Assembly (NCBI RefSeq): GCF_000315625.1
Contig: NW_005434662.1
Coordinates: 983,701-1,039,839, forward strand
Reading direction: 5' to 3'
DNA from: Guillardia theta CCMP2712
Lineage: Eukaryota; Cryptophyceae; Pyrenomonadales; Geminigeraceae
DNA: 56,139 nt
Part shown: piece after piece, positions 41,087 to 51,738 of the stretch
Position numbering within the stretch: the stretch's first letter is position 1
Layout: each line of letters opens with the position of its first letter
Program-made: the position numbers and the translations under genes
The notes under the pieces: model-generated
What the model was told of the DNA's origin: nothing
The model's input: the letters and a program-made list of their open reading frames with translations, nothing else
Databases searched by the model: none

Positions 41087-43596
41087 AAGAACGAGGACGA
41101 GGACGAGGACGAGCAAAGGAGGAGGAGGAGGAGGAGGAGGAGGAGGAGGAGCAACGGAGAAAAGTCGATTGCCAACTTTTTGATCTGCCCTGCGGTAAGG
41201 AACAGAGTCCTGATCGGTCGACCGACTCCAGCCCCTGACAGGAAGGGGTCATGCATCCTCAGGCGACGATTGCTCTCACATGCGTTTGCGAGTCCCAGGA
41301 CCACCTGGACACACGTTAACGAGGACAAGAAGGAAGGGGACGAAGAGGATGAGTTGCGAGGAGTGTGGGAGGAGATATACAGGGAGCGAGAGGGAAGTTG
41401 AGGGAGTAGAAGCAAGAGGAGGAGGAGGAGAGGGGAGGGGAAGGGAAGGAGAAGGGAGGAGGTGCCGTGCCTGGCTCTTGTTGAGACAAATCTTTCGCTT
41501 CCCCATCCACGACAACTGACAGGAGGTGAGGAGTGAAGTGAAGATGATAAAGTACCTGACGGTCAGAGGAAAAGTCCACAGTCCATCCATCGACGAACGC
41601 ATTCATGAGCTGAGGGGGAGGAGGATATTCAGCAAGGAGAGAAAAGGTAGGAAGGGGCGAGAGGAGGAGGATGAAGAGCGGAAAGCCATGCAAGGGAGTG
41701 ATAGGAGAAGGAAGGGGAAGGAAGGAGCGAGTGAGTGAGTGAAGGAGTGAGTGAGTGAGTGAAGGAGGGAGGGAGGGAGGGAGGGAGGGAGGGAGGGAGG
41801 GAGGGAGGGAGTTTTACCTCAGTGAAATATTTTGCCGGGTCCGATTTCTTCTGGTAGATGGCGAAGTTGGCATGACTGTAGGACTCGTAGAGCTGAATGG
41901 ATATCCAATCGAAGGTCAGTATCTTCTTCTTTGCCATCGCCTGCTCCCTCCGCTCCAGCTCCCCCTCCTTCCTCCTCCCCGTGACCTCTGACTCCCCGTA
42001 CACCTCGAGCACGTACGCAAGGGTCTGAGCAGGAGCGTCAAGGTCCCTCGGGTGAGGGGAAGGTAGTGGCTCACGTTTCTTCCATGGAAGCGAAACCCCG
42101 GCTCCAGCCCTTCCCACTCGTTGTACGACTGCAGCAGCGAGCGATTGTAGGCGCTGGTGGAGGGATCGAGGTAGGACTCCATGGCGGATAGAGAGGCCAG
42201 GTATCCATCCTTTTTGGCAAGCTACAGCACGATGGCTGTCAGTCAACTCCTATGATACACGGCCTCTTTCTCTTCCCTCTCCCCTCTCCCCTCTCCCCTC
42301 TCCCCTCTCCTTCCGCATTCCTACATTCTCCATGTTCCCCTCTCCTCCCTCTCCTGCTCTTTTCCTCTCTTCCCCTCATCTTCATCCTTTCTTTTGCCCC
42401 TCCTCCCCTCGGACCTTCTTTTCCCCTCCTGCGCTCTTTCTTGCCCCCTATCCTCCCCTCCTCCTCCCCTCCTCCCCTCCCCTCCTCCTCTCGCTCTACC
42501 TGTGAAACCTTTCCCATGAGGTCCATCACCTCCACAGTCATCACGTTTGACGGACTTTCCTCTGTGTCCGACCCCTCCACATCCCAGTCGATCCCGTCGT
42601 AGCCGGCGAAGCCGATCTGCGGCCTAGCCACCTCCTCCTCGTTCCACTTCTTCCACACAGCCCATACCTGCTCTACTGTGTCACTGAGAAGATGAAGAAA
42701 ACGAGGAGGAGGAGGAGGAGGAGGAGGAGGAGGAGGAAGAGGGGGAGGAGGAGGCAGCTTTCCTTCTCTGCAGAGTTGGAGGTGTCGGGATGGGGCTGAT
42801 CCCAGCCTCCGACACTGATCATGTGCAAAGTCTTCATCTTCTTCGCTTCGAGCTCGCTCGCGATCATGGCTGAAACGAGGACAAGTGTTAGTGCGATCGC
42901 AACGCCGCAAGGTTCAGCTCCAGTATCTCTGATCTGAAAGAGGTGGGATGATGGTGAGTTGCGAAGGTGAGTATCGCCATCAAACAGCTCATGAGAACAA
43001 AACGCACATACATGATGATTGCAAACAAGAGGGGAAAGAATTTCTACACGATTGTCGACCTATCGGGTCAAACATTGTGTCTGCTTAGCAATGTGGGCTT
43101 CAACTTACCAACACAATTCGGGTCTGGACCTCCCAAGCTGAGGAGAGGTACGTCATCTCATCGCATCTTGACTCGAATATCTTACATCATCGGTTCGCCG
43201 GAGGTAAAGTTCCGACGGATGTTGATAGAAAACCACATGATCACGTTGCAGCCCTTTCGTGACAAGTGAGAATGAGCAAGGAGAACTTCACAAGCCCGGT
43301 CCGTCACTGACCTGCTTAGCTGCTGTCAAGACTTTAGAGTCGCACTCCTGCCAGTCTGCATAGCATGCAGAGATGTGTGCCGGCAGCTTCCTTCCGCTCC
43401 TCCATCGCGTTCGTCGCACGGTGTAGCTCTTTGTATCGCTGCCAGCCCTGCCTGCCTCCTGTCTTCCTCTCATCTCCCCCTGCTGCAACTTCGCTCCTCC
43501 TCTCTGCCATTCTCCCCTTCCTTCCTCTCCTCTTGCCGCCTGGACTGCCACGAGCGCGGCGGCCAACGCCATGAGAAACAAGCGTTTCGTCGCCAT
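40171..43596 (-). CDS. GH18 family glycosidase with Pro-rich linker and membrane segment
   Basis: Secreted chitinase-like protein. ATG 43596 opens a signal peptide (ATKRLFLMALAAALVAVQAA). Exons: 43596-43312, 43253-43186, 43137-43109, 42869 to about 42760, about 42690-42500, 42221-42075, 42024-41818, 41609-41556, 41515-41471, 41304-41280, from 41189, 40920-40478, 40375-40171. GH18 landmarks: MISVGGWDQPHP; the catalytic motif YDGIDWDVEG (about 42600-42571) with all three Asp and the Glu; FDWISIQLYESYSHANFA; VVLGLANAW; and RGLMFWSIKFE. Then a PPR-repeat linker and a strong membrane helix (GFINLLLILIVCIVAATFAY) before a short basic tail, predicting a membrane-anchored enzyme with an extracytosolic catalytic domain. 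One intron has a GC donor (41470). Two junctions next to repeat tracts (about 42760/42690 and after 41189) are unresolved. Confidence 0.8.
40675..40835 (+). repeat. GAGGAC repeat coding for a Pro/Arg linker on the minus strand
   Basis: About 160 bp of GAGGACGAG units. On the minus strand in the GH18 frame this reads PPRPPR repeats, continuous with the flanking exon. On the plus strand it gives acidic, RRT or GGR frames depending on phase, which are considered shadows. Confidence 0.7.
40978..41152 (+). repeat. GAGGACGAGGACGAGAAG repeat
   Basis: Second purine-rich array of GAGGAC units interrupted by GAGAAG, then AGG runs to 41152. It falls between GH18 exons at 41189 and 40920 and obscures the splice junction there. 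Confidence 0.75.
41760..41811 (+). repeat. GAGG tetranucleotide run
   Basis: About twelve AGGG units directly beside the splice donor of the GH18 exon ending at 41818 (minus strand), so the intron starts inside the repeat on the minus strand. Confidence 0.8.
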
Positions 43597-44401
43597 TGCG
43601 AACAAACTCAATTGTTACTTTATTAATTGAGTAAACTTTAGAGTTACAAAAATCTCTCAGGAAAGCTACCAGGAACTGTACCAGGAAACCTACAGCAAAG
43701 ACATGTATGTGAGGGGATGAGGGCGAGAGATGTCATATAGGGGATGAGGGCCATGTTAACCTTCGAAAACTGGCGGGTGAAGGCTTGTTGAACATGGTGG
43801 GAGGAGAGGGAAGAGAGGAGAGAGGAGAGAGGAGAGAGGAGAGAGGAGAGAGGAGAGAGGAGAGAAGAGAGAGGAGAGAGGAGAGGGCAGAGAGGATAGA
43901 GTATAGAGGAGAGAGGAGAGAAGAGAGGGGAGAGAGGAGAGGGGAGAGATGATATGAGAAGAAGTAGGAGCAGGAGGACGAGGACTGCAGGAAGATAACG
44001 TGAGGAAGAGCATCGTGAGAGTAAGAGAATTATGTTCTGGGGTTCGGATGGCAAAAAGTCGAGGGGTTTCAAGTGCGATGTTGATGAGCAGGCAGGATCA
44101 GGGACAGGAGGTGCGCAACTCGGTATTATGGTGAAGGAGCCTTCCATTTTAGTCACCGCCCTGCTGATGCTCCAGGGCGAGAAGAGAATGTATAGGCTTC
44201 TATGAATCAGAATAGATACATCCCCAAGTTCAGTGGAAGTAGCATCAACTCCTATCCTTCAAAATGAGTTGTAGATGCTGTTGACAACCGCGGTTTCGAG
44301 GTGTAAAGGATGGAAATTGACGAGATTGGCAGGATGGGAGTACAAATTCGATGATGTCGGGCGGGCGGGTCTGCAGTTGAAACGATCCCCCACCCGTTAT
44401 C
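43597..44401. other. divergent intergenic region with GA-rich tract
   Basis: Between the 5' ends of the GH18 (minus) and TTLL (plus) genes. A GAGAGGA tract occupies about 43796-43955. A 5' exon of the TTLL gene could lie near 44275-44400 but was not resolved. Confidence 0.45.
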
Positions 44402-45848
44402 ATGAGTGTCCGACCGCGTGCGGAGACGGCCGTGCGGAGACTTCGATGGAAAAGCGACTTTGAGAAGAAGTGTCTTGTTTCTAACTTCGAGAGGAGGGGA
44501 TGGAGAAAGGTAATGGACGACGAGGATGAGTACTGGAATTTGTACTGGGCCAGCAAAGGAACGCACCTCTCTCCTCTGATGATGAGGTTGGGGGAAGACC
44601 AGATGGTGAATCATTATCCCAACCATTATGAGCTCACACGAAAGGATCTGGTTGTCAAGAACATCAAGAAGTACAGGAAAGAGATGGAGAGGGCGGGGAG
44701 GGGGCATGAGGTCGATGACATAGTTCCTGTTACCTTTGTGCTTCCCAACGACTATCCTCTGTTTGTTGAAGAGTTCCGGAGGGTGGAGGCCGAACAGGGA
44801 AAGTCCACGTGGATCATGAAGCCATGCGCCAAGTGTCAGGGCGTAGGGATCTTCCTCATCAGCAAGCTGTCTCAGATCAAGAAGTGGGCAGTGAAGAACG
44901 GAGAGGCTACCGGGAGAGATCAGTACGTCGTGTCCAGATACATCGACCATCCACTGCTGGTCGGTGGAAGGAAGTTTGACCTTCGAATCTACGTGCTCGT
45001 CACGAATTACAATCCTTTGCGAGCATACCTGCACTCGCAAGGTTTTGCGAGGTTCTGTACAGCGAAATATTCGTCATCCCCAACGGACTTAGACAATATC
45101 TTGATGCATCTCACGAATGTGGCGGTTCAGAAGCAGGCAGAGGAATACAATGAAGATCATGGAGGAAAGTGGCATATCAAGAACTTAAGACTGTGGCTGC
45201 AGGTCAATCAATCGTGCTGTCAGAGCATGGCAAGATCGGGTTCTCCTCTAGGTACTGACAGTGCAACAGGCGATTTATGGACAGGAGCGAACGGAATCTT
45301 GTTTCCATCAGATCCGCTCGTTGATATATCACAGCCTCAAGGCTACCCAGAGCATCATCATCAATGATAAGCACTGCTTCGAGGTCAGTCAGCCTGCGCT
45401 CCTCCCTCTGCTGACTTCGGTTCTCTAGCTGTATGGTTATGACGTCCTCCTTGACGCCAATCTCAAGCCATGGCTGATAGAGGTTTGATGGTCACATCGA
45501 GCCTCCCGAGGGTAATGGCTCATTAGGTGAATGCGTCTCCTTCACTCTCAGCGACTACATCCAACGACTTGACGCTGAAGACTGGTACGGACACGTGTAT
45601 GCTTATTCTCTCGCTCATCAGTTCTCTCAGGGGTTATCAATGATGTTCTTAACATCGTCTTCCCTGATCAGTTTCCTGAAGTGAACAAGAACAATAACAG
45701 TACGACTTCTACTACTTCGAAACTCCCTTGGTGACCTGACTTACTGCTAGGAGGAGACGATTGTTGGCGACAAGGAGGTTTCTTCCCCCTTGTAGATGAG
45801 CTCACGGGTGCGCAAGGCTATCAGAGCTTAAGGATGAACTGGCCGTGA
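44402..45848 (+). CDS. TTLL9: tubulin tyrosine ligase-like protein, TTLL9-type
   Basis: ATP-grasp enzyme that adds glutamate side chains to tubulin, usually in cilia. Six exons in frame: 44402-45202, 45270-45383, 45429-45482, 45527-45584, 45631-45699, 45751-45848; 397 aa, close to the usual core length. Conserved blocks: QMVNHYPNHYELTRKDL, VKNIKKYRKE, TWIMKPCAKCQGVGIFL, RYIDHPLLVGGRKFDLR, YVLVTNYNPLRAYL, LTNVAVQK, LYGYDVLLDANLKPWL, EVNASPSLSA and a terminal GGFFPLVDE. NHYELTRKDL and VKNIKKYRKE point to the TTLL9/TTLL1 branch rather than glycylases. ATG 44402 may not be the true start; homologues have a few more N-terminal residues, possibly in an upstream exon. Its presence implies a flagellated organism. 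Confidence 0.9.
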
Positions 45849-46106
45849 TTGGCTACTTTCACTGTCTCGAGTCCTTCAAGACTTCTCTTGCCAGGAATGT
45901 CCAGTGGTATATCAAATCAGGGCCATGATGTTAGATAGAACATGTTGGGAACACGAATCTCTCAATCCATCTCTCAATCCATCACAATGCACAAACCTAT
46001 AATGGCATTTTTTTGCTAGTGTGCTCTGCCGCACTTCAGGACAGGTTGGGGTTTGACGTGATTCCTACTTGAAGCGTGGAGCAGTTTAAACGATATGGTT
46101 TTTCAT

Positions 46107-46722
46107 TCACTTGTTGCCGTTGTCAGCCTTCTGTTCATGCGTTTGAGGTTCTGGCTCTTTCTTCGCTTCCTTGTCTTTCGCTGCTCCTTCTTGCTCGTCA
46201 TCGTCCTCTTCTTCGTCGTCTTCCTGCTCGTCATCTCCCGCAAGGAATTCTTTATAGTGCTCAGGGTGCTCGGCGAAGCACATCTGCATCGCTTTAAAGC
46301 TTTCCAAGCAATCCGCCCCTCGTTCCTCCTCTTTGCTGTCAAGAAAGCATCGATACCTGGGTATCACGCAGTCAGCCAAACGCAATCATCCCGCCACATG
46401 TGGTGATAAGCAGACGGGACAGCAGGTACACGACAGAGAACATGCTAATGGAGCAGATGCACATCTTTCGAATTTAAAACATAAACATTCATGCACGGGG
46501 AGAGGAGAAGAGACTGAGGATATCCGCGGTAAACCCACAATGCAGAGGGGGGGGATTTACGAGGACAGGAAAGGAAACTCACGCAACTACAAACTTGTCG
46601 CCGCAGGGCCCCTCCTTCATGTGCTGGATGCAAGGACAATCCAAGGGGTCTCCCTGGTACTTCTCCGCCTCCGCCATGCCCTCCTCTAAGCTCTTCGGCT
46701 CCCCCTCGCCCTGCGCCGCCAT
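46107..46722 (-). CDS. MIA40: mitochondrial intermembrane space import receptor MIA40
   Basis: Oxidoreductase that imports and oxidises small Cys-rich proteins in the mitochondrial intermembrane space. Two exons in frame: 46722-46583 and 46356-46107; 129 aa. The redox CPC motif is residues 29-31. The twin CX9C motifs are complete: C40-C50 and C63-C73. The spacing GPCGDKF and GADCLESFKAMQMC matches CHCHD4/MIA40. There is no N-terminal membrane anchor, so it is of the short animal/plant type rather than the yeast anchored type. The C-terminal 50 residues are acidic then Lys/Glu-rich. Confidence 0.93.
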
Positions 46723-47190
46723 GCTCGCGCCTAGCCTTGGGACAGGGTGTGAATGACTTTCAAGGGGGTGGGTGTTTGCAAATGACGGGTGGGTGGTCAT
46801 TTGGTGGTAGTAAAAGCTGTGGCTGTAGTCTAGTGAGGGTGGGTAGAGGTCAGCAACGAAAGGTGGTGGTAGGGGTACAAGTGGTCCTCGGGTAGGGTGG
46901 GTGGGATTGGGCGCAGTGCGGGGGACGAGGCCCACGAGGAGCCTGATGACGTAAAAGCTGGTGACGGGGTAGGGGTAGGGGGTAGGGAGTCAGAAGGAGG
47001 GGTAGTAATGATAGAAAAAGTGGGGTGGTGGGTATTGCTTTCTAGAAAGACCCCAATGAGTCCTATAGTCAAATATTCATGTCCATAGTCAAATAAAGTC
47101 TCAAACTTTGCCATCATCAGAAACTTTGTCACAAAGTTTGCGGCCTCGTTCTTGCCAAAACTTGAGGCCTCCCTGAGGTGCTGCGCTGCG
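46723..47190. other. intergenic region with G-rich island
   Basis: Upstream of MIA40. Mostly the GGGGTA island below; 47045-47190 is ordinary sequence. No gene seen. Confidence 0.45.
46740..47045. repeat. GGGGTA-rich island 5
   Basis: Plus-strand G-rich words (GGGGTAGGGGTAGGGGGTAG near 46970-46985, GGTGGGTGG). It starts within 20 bp of the MIA40 start codon. Confidence 0.55.
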
Positions 47191-47751
47191 ATGCTGGAAA
47201 TCCTGTGCCGCGCGGGGCATGGTCGGCCAGGGAAGAATGCATACGAGCGTAAGTTTGCATGCTGCCAGTAACAGAGATGATGTACGCTGCTGTTGCGTGA
47301 TGCCTGATGGGACCTGACTAGGCTGAGACCTTAGTTGTGAAGTTTACAAATGATAGCATGAGTAGTTTAATGATTGCCATTGGCATGGCCAATGCTTGTG
47401 TGAACAAGTCAAACAGTCTCGGAAGAGAGCAGGAGCTTGAAAAAGATAGGATTGTACCTCGAATGTGCCAAGTACAGATGGTAGCAATCAAACTTCGTAG
47501 GAGAGTGCCTGTTAGTTCGCAGCGGCTGAGAAATCATGCGAAGGGTCATCTGATCAATTCGCAAGCATGATGACTCTTGTGGAGGGGATTTCATGTGTAG
47601 CATCTTTCCTCCTCCTCTCAGACGTACTGATGACGAACATTCAGCATGCCATACTGCGAGCTGGTACCTTGACCCCAAGAACGTCCCCGGTGGTGCTGAC
47701 GAAGGGATCATCGCCCTAAAGCCCCGCCAGAAGCCATCGTGGCGATCGTGA
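47191..47751 (+). CDS. putative small two-exon gene
   Basis: Weak prediction. Exon 47191-47248 (MLEILCRAGHGRPGKNAYE) ends at a good donor (GTAAGT) and exon 47645-47751 (CHTASWYLDPKNVPGGADEG and on to PSWRS stop) begins after CAG; they join in frame to 54 aa. The intron would be about 400 nt, longer than others here, and a middle exon may exist (a frame at 47340-47470 looks partly coding). No family recognised. Confidence 0.25.
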
Positions 47752-48002
47752 TGCGCCGAAGAAGTTATTCTTTCCTTATAACAGCATTTTCGCTAGAGCT
47801 GCTACATGAACATCCTTGCAACAAGAGAGAGACTTCTTGCTCACACGTGTGAAGGAAGATAACTGTCGACTATCCCCTGTCTTTGAACACCCTCCCCTTC
47901 CCCCTTGAACAATGTTTCTTCTTGTTCATTCAAGCTATCAAAGACACGCGACCGTGGGAACATGTGCTGGAAGATCCCCGCGTATCGCAAGCATGTCCAC
48001 CA

Positions 48003-50117
48003 TCATGACCTGCTAGCATCCGACTCGTTAGGTCCCATCCCTCCCGCCTCGAAGAATTCCACCTCGAGCTTCTTTCCTCCTTGATCACGGAAGAGGCCGT
48101 TGGGGGAGGAGGAGGAAGTAAAGTACTTCTCCTGCGCTGCTGCCTCCTCTACTGCCTCTGCCGTGCTCTGTGCTGCGGATTCGAAGATGGTTCCGACGCT
48201 GGAGGCTCGGAAGGAATCGAAGAGGAAAGGCTCGTCGCAGGTGGAAGGATGGAGCGCTTGCTGCGGCGGTTCTTCGGGGGCTGGCTGGAAGTTGGGAGGA
48301 GGCTCATTCCTCGGTGGCTCGAGCACGAGGACGCTCTCCTCCATGGAGCCGTCCGACGATCCGGCATGCCCGTTGACCGCGGCGAACACGTCCTCCGCTC
48401 TTCTCCTCACCTCCATCGTTACTCGAGATCCTGCTGGGATCTTTGCCTGCTCGTTAGCATCCAAAGAAGCGGTGGCGACAGGCACGTACCTGCTGCTGTC
48501 CGAGGAGACGTAGAAGCTCTTTGAGCGGCTGGGCCTTCGGGTCGACGAAGAGGCCCCCATCGTTTGGGAGAAAGGTCTGCCCTGATGTGAGGAGATGTGA
48601 GGATGAAGTGTGGAAGACCTTGTGAAGATCCTGAGAGTCTGAAGTGAAGTCAAGGATGATCCCGTCCAAGGTCGGGTCCCCCTGTGCGAGCTGCAGGAGC
48701 TGAAAGAGCTTTAGGATCGAGTGTGCTGGTAGGGTCTCTGTTACCTCTAGCAAGTTCGCACTGAGAAGAACTGAGGCAGACGAACTGAAGTCCAGCTGCG
48801 GGTTGGACAGGATGATGTCTACCAGGCCTAGCTGAGAGGCGGAGGAGGATGGCGAAGTCTGGAGAAAGTGAGGAAAAACGCCTGAAGGCACAAAACTCAG
48901 ACCTGCTTCTGCTCCTTGTCCGTGTCGGAATTCCTCGAGCTGAAATGTGTAGACAATTCTGTCCGTTCTCTAGACTCCATCCCGCCTACAGCAACGGGGA
49001 AGGCAGAGATTCCTGCTTCCCTCCTCCCCTCATCCCTTTCTGCTGTCCTCCTCGTGCTATCGGTTGACACTGGAGCCTCCGCAGGTGCACTGCTTCTTGC
49101 AACCTGGCCGCTCCGTATTGAGTTTCTCTCTACCTGCTGCACCGGTTCATGTGTAGTGCCCCCCAGCTTGATGGAGAGGAAGGCAAAGAAGACTCCTCCG
49201 AAGATGTAAGCCACTGACATGATCAGCTCTGCGAGCTCGCGCGAGCTGGTGTTGCTCAAGATCCCAGCTGCCAGGCGAAGGCCGAAATAAAGGAATCCGA
49301 AGAAGACCGGGTACTCCGTGAAAATCCACTCCCAGCCAAAGGAAGAGAACTTCTGGTTAGAAAGAAAGAGTTTCCATACCAGCAGGACTAAGTAGCTGAA
49401 GCTCAGAAGCATGTCTTGGAAGAGATGGAACGGATCGATGCTGCCTTTGGTCAACGTAAGGTTCGCCAGGTCAGACGCCTCTTCTTCTGTGCTCCAACTC
49501 GAATTCTTGATCGCGTATAAGGTCTTAGCCGTGTCTATCATCAGGACTGCAGCGCAGATTGAGCTCAACAGCTGGACGGCTGAGAAGTCTCTGGACTCTG
49601 ACAGACGTGAATGATTCAGGTTGACGGAGCCTGCCAGGACGAGGAGGAAGAACCCTTCTATCAGCCTGACGCTGAACCGAACAAGCTGCAAGTCTTGTCC
49701 CCAAGTATCCACTGAGAAAGACGCCATGTACAGGGCAAACAAGGCGAAGCTAATCAGCGACAGAGAGGGCAGCGAGAACCAAAGACAGGCAGAGCATCGG
49801 TCCGATCGAGCGCAATGCTGATTTTTCTTCTGCTCTACAAATTGCTGCTCCAGCAAAGAGAGCATTCTCTCCATCTCATTCATCTTCTCTTGATGGCCAG
49901 AAAACTTGTCCACGAGAATTTCGAGGGTGCTCTGCGTTTGCTCGAAGACAGACTCCAGGCTCTGGACGCGCTGGTTGACCTCCCATGCAGCCATCGCCAT
50001 GCTCTGATGGTCATCCTGCAAGTCCAGAGGAGCTGAGACGTTGACTGAGCTTGACAGCATCTGCTCCGACGTGGCTGCCCTGTGTTGAGGGCTCAATGGA
50101 TTCGACGACCCACTCAT
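48003..50117 (-). CDS. multi-pass membrane protein with coiled coil, family unknown
   Basis: Three exons in frame, all phase 0: 50117-48903, 48858-48490, 48446-48003; 675 aa. The N-terminal 110 residues hold a coiled coil (VNQRVQSLESVFEQTQSTLE, KMNEMERMLSLLEQQFVEQK). Then about five hydrophobic segments follow between residues 120 and 340 (SLPSLSLISFALFALYMA, LIEGFFLLVLAGSV, LLLSFSYLVLLVWKLFL, YPVFFGFLYFGLRLAAGIL, LIMSVAYIFGGVFFAFL). The C-terminal half is soluble with a Leu-rich patch and a Ser/Pro/Glu-rich tail. No family was recognised. The third exon also reads as an independent ORF starting MGASSS in a spurious extension; the splice model explains it better. Confidence 0.75.
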
Positions 50118-50689
50118 TCCTCCTTGAGCTCCCTGAATGGATGGCGTCAGGAGCGATCAGGCAAGAACCGCCTCCAAGTCCCGGGGCGTGAGAAAAGAAG
50201 AACTCCTCTGCCTTCTTCCCGCTTCACAGTCTACCATACTCGATACTTCCTATCCTTCACTCGCATACATACGCTCCGACCGTTTCATCTTGGTAGCTTC
50301 TGGTCTGCCTCTCTCTAACTTTGTCATCCCCTCCTTTCTATCATTCCAGTCAGTCTACTGCTGTCGCACCCCTCTTGTATTACATGAAGATTATTCAGCC
50401 ATACGAGGTCTCCAGTTCTCCCCTGATACTCGTTTTCTGATATTCTTTCTCCTGCTCTTCCTCTACAGAACGAGTTTCACACGCATCCTGCCCATCGATC
50501 ACACCCTCTCCGCTTCCTCTTCTCCTTGCCTCGCCGCGTCATGTCTCTCCTCCCTCCTCTCCATCTTCCTCCCTCCTCCCGCATGGTCGCGTGTAGCATG
50601 TTATTCCTTCGGTTCATCTAAGTTGTCATTTTCTTCATCACCCGGCAACTACCAACCCCCTCCTTTGCATACCTTCCCACTTACATACC

Positions 50690-50800
50690 CCTGATATTAC
50701 TGTTCAAAGCACCCGTACTAATAGGAAAAAGAAGTACCCACCCGTGGAGTTTGACCACCCCTAGAGTTCAAACCCCCTGATACGTTTGACTCCCGAGTAG
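50690..50800. repeat. GGGGTA-type island 6 (C on plus strand)
   Basis: Short block with TACCCCTGATA, CCACCCCTAG and GTACCCACCC words. It directly precedes GC island D, repeating the order seen at 7480-8905. Confidence 0.4.
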
Positions 50801-50814
50801 CGCCTGAGCTTCAA

Positions 50815-51655
50815 ATTGAACCTCATCCCTCCTCTGACCGAGCTGCGGCGACCCGGTCACTGGGGTGACGGTGACCGGCCCGGTGACCGGCCGCCGCACC
50901 GTGCGCCGCGGCAGCCGCCCCGGGCCGGCCCGGCCCTGGGCCGGGCCAGACGGTCACGGTCACTGTCCGAGTCACACGGTCACCCCCCGAGTCGGAGGCT
51001 ACACCGTCGGGGGTGTAGAACTGATTACTCAAAGTGATACTATATTCGAATTGACGGGGGGGGGGGGCGCCTCTGAGTCTGCCGGGCGGCCGGGTCGTGC
51101 AATCATAGTAAAGGAAGTACTACTGACTTGATATTAGATAAATCCCCCCCCCCCCCTCTCAGGCTTCTCCGACCGGGCCGCACGGTGACGCACGTTTGCA
51201 AAAGGAGTATCGTTTAGGTTTATGCTAGAAAATCCAAGGTTTATGGTAATTAAAGCAGCCTAAGTGCCATGATCGGATGGCAGTTCAATTTGAAAGTTCA
51301 AGGGGTTCTGCAGGGGGTTGTGATCATGCCATCCGAAAGGGCCGGGCCCGGTATCACAACACAGTGAAAAGGCGTCCGACTGCCGGCGACCCCACACTCG
51401 GATCCTGGACCGACCGGCCCCGGATGCCGCTGTGCAAGGCATTAGTTTGCAAGAGTCGGATCACCCAGTGAGACCGTCTTGCGAGGCCGAGGCGAATGGA
51501 CCATCCAGCGCTGCCGTTTCCCGAAGTTGCAACTGACACGGTCACTGAGTGACCGACAGTTGTTCCGAAGTTCGCCGAGCGATGCCTCGGAGGCGGGCCG
51601 CCGGCTCGGGCATTTCCGGGTTTTTTTCATGCCCGGCCGCACCGGGCACTGATAA
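50815..51655. repeat. CCGG-rich GC island D
   Basis: About 840 bp, GC-rich, with GTGACCGGCC, CGGGCC and TCACTGAGTGAC words, a G run near 51056 and a C run near 51146, and the 11-mer TTCCGAAGTTC shared with island A. Contains short non-GC segments. Non-coding by appearance. Confidence 0.5.
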
Positions 51656-51738
51656 CGCGGCGACACGTCAATCAGGAGCTTTCAGGGGCAGGTTCAGCAA
51701 GGGATTCACATAGAAACATGTCTAACTAGAAGTTAAAG

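Larger units (their letters stand above)
50118..51738. other. intergenic region with two-part island
   Basis: Upstream of the membrane protein gene. CT-rich sequence to about 50690, a short GGGGTA/CCCCTA island (50690-50800), then GC-rich island D. No gene seen. Confidence 0.5.

Noticed and set aside
40628-41401. Plus-strand protein with GGRGGR and DEDEDEK runs
   Set aside because: Its unusual composition comes entirely from the GAGGAC microsatellites; the minus strand carries recognisable GH18 strands and a membrane helix through the same region.
46970-46990. Telomere-like GGGGTAG repeats
   Set aside because: Only a few units occur in a row, inside a gene-dense region and embedded in irregular G-rich sequence, so an internal telomere is not supported.
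48003-48653. Separate minus-strand gene starting MTSLQTL or MGASSS with an N-myristoylation-like start
   Set aside because: A strong donor at 48489 and acceptor at 48447 join its second half, in phase 0, to the membrane protein gene upstream; its first half overlaps that gene's second exon in another frame.
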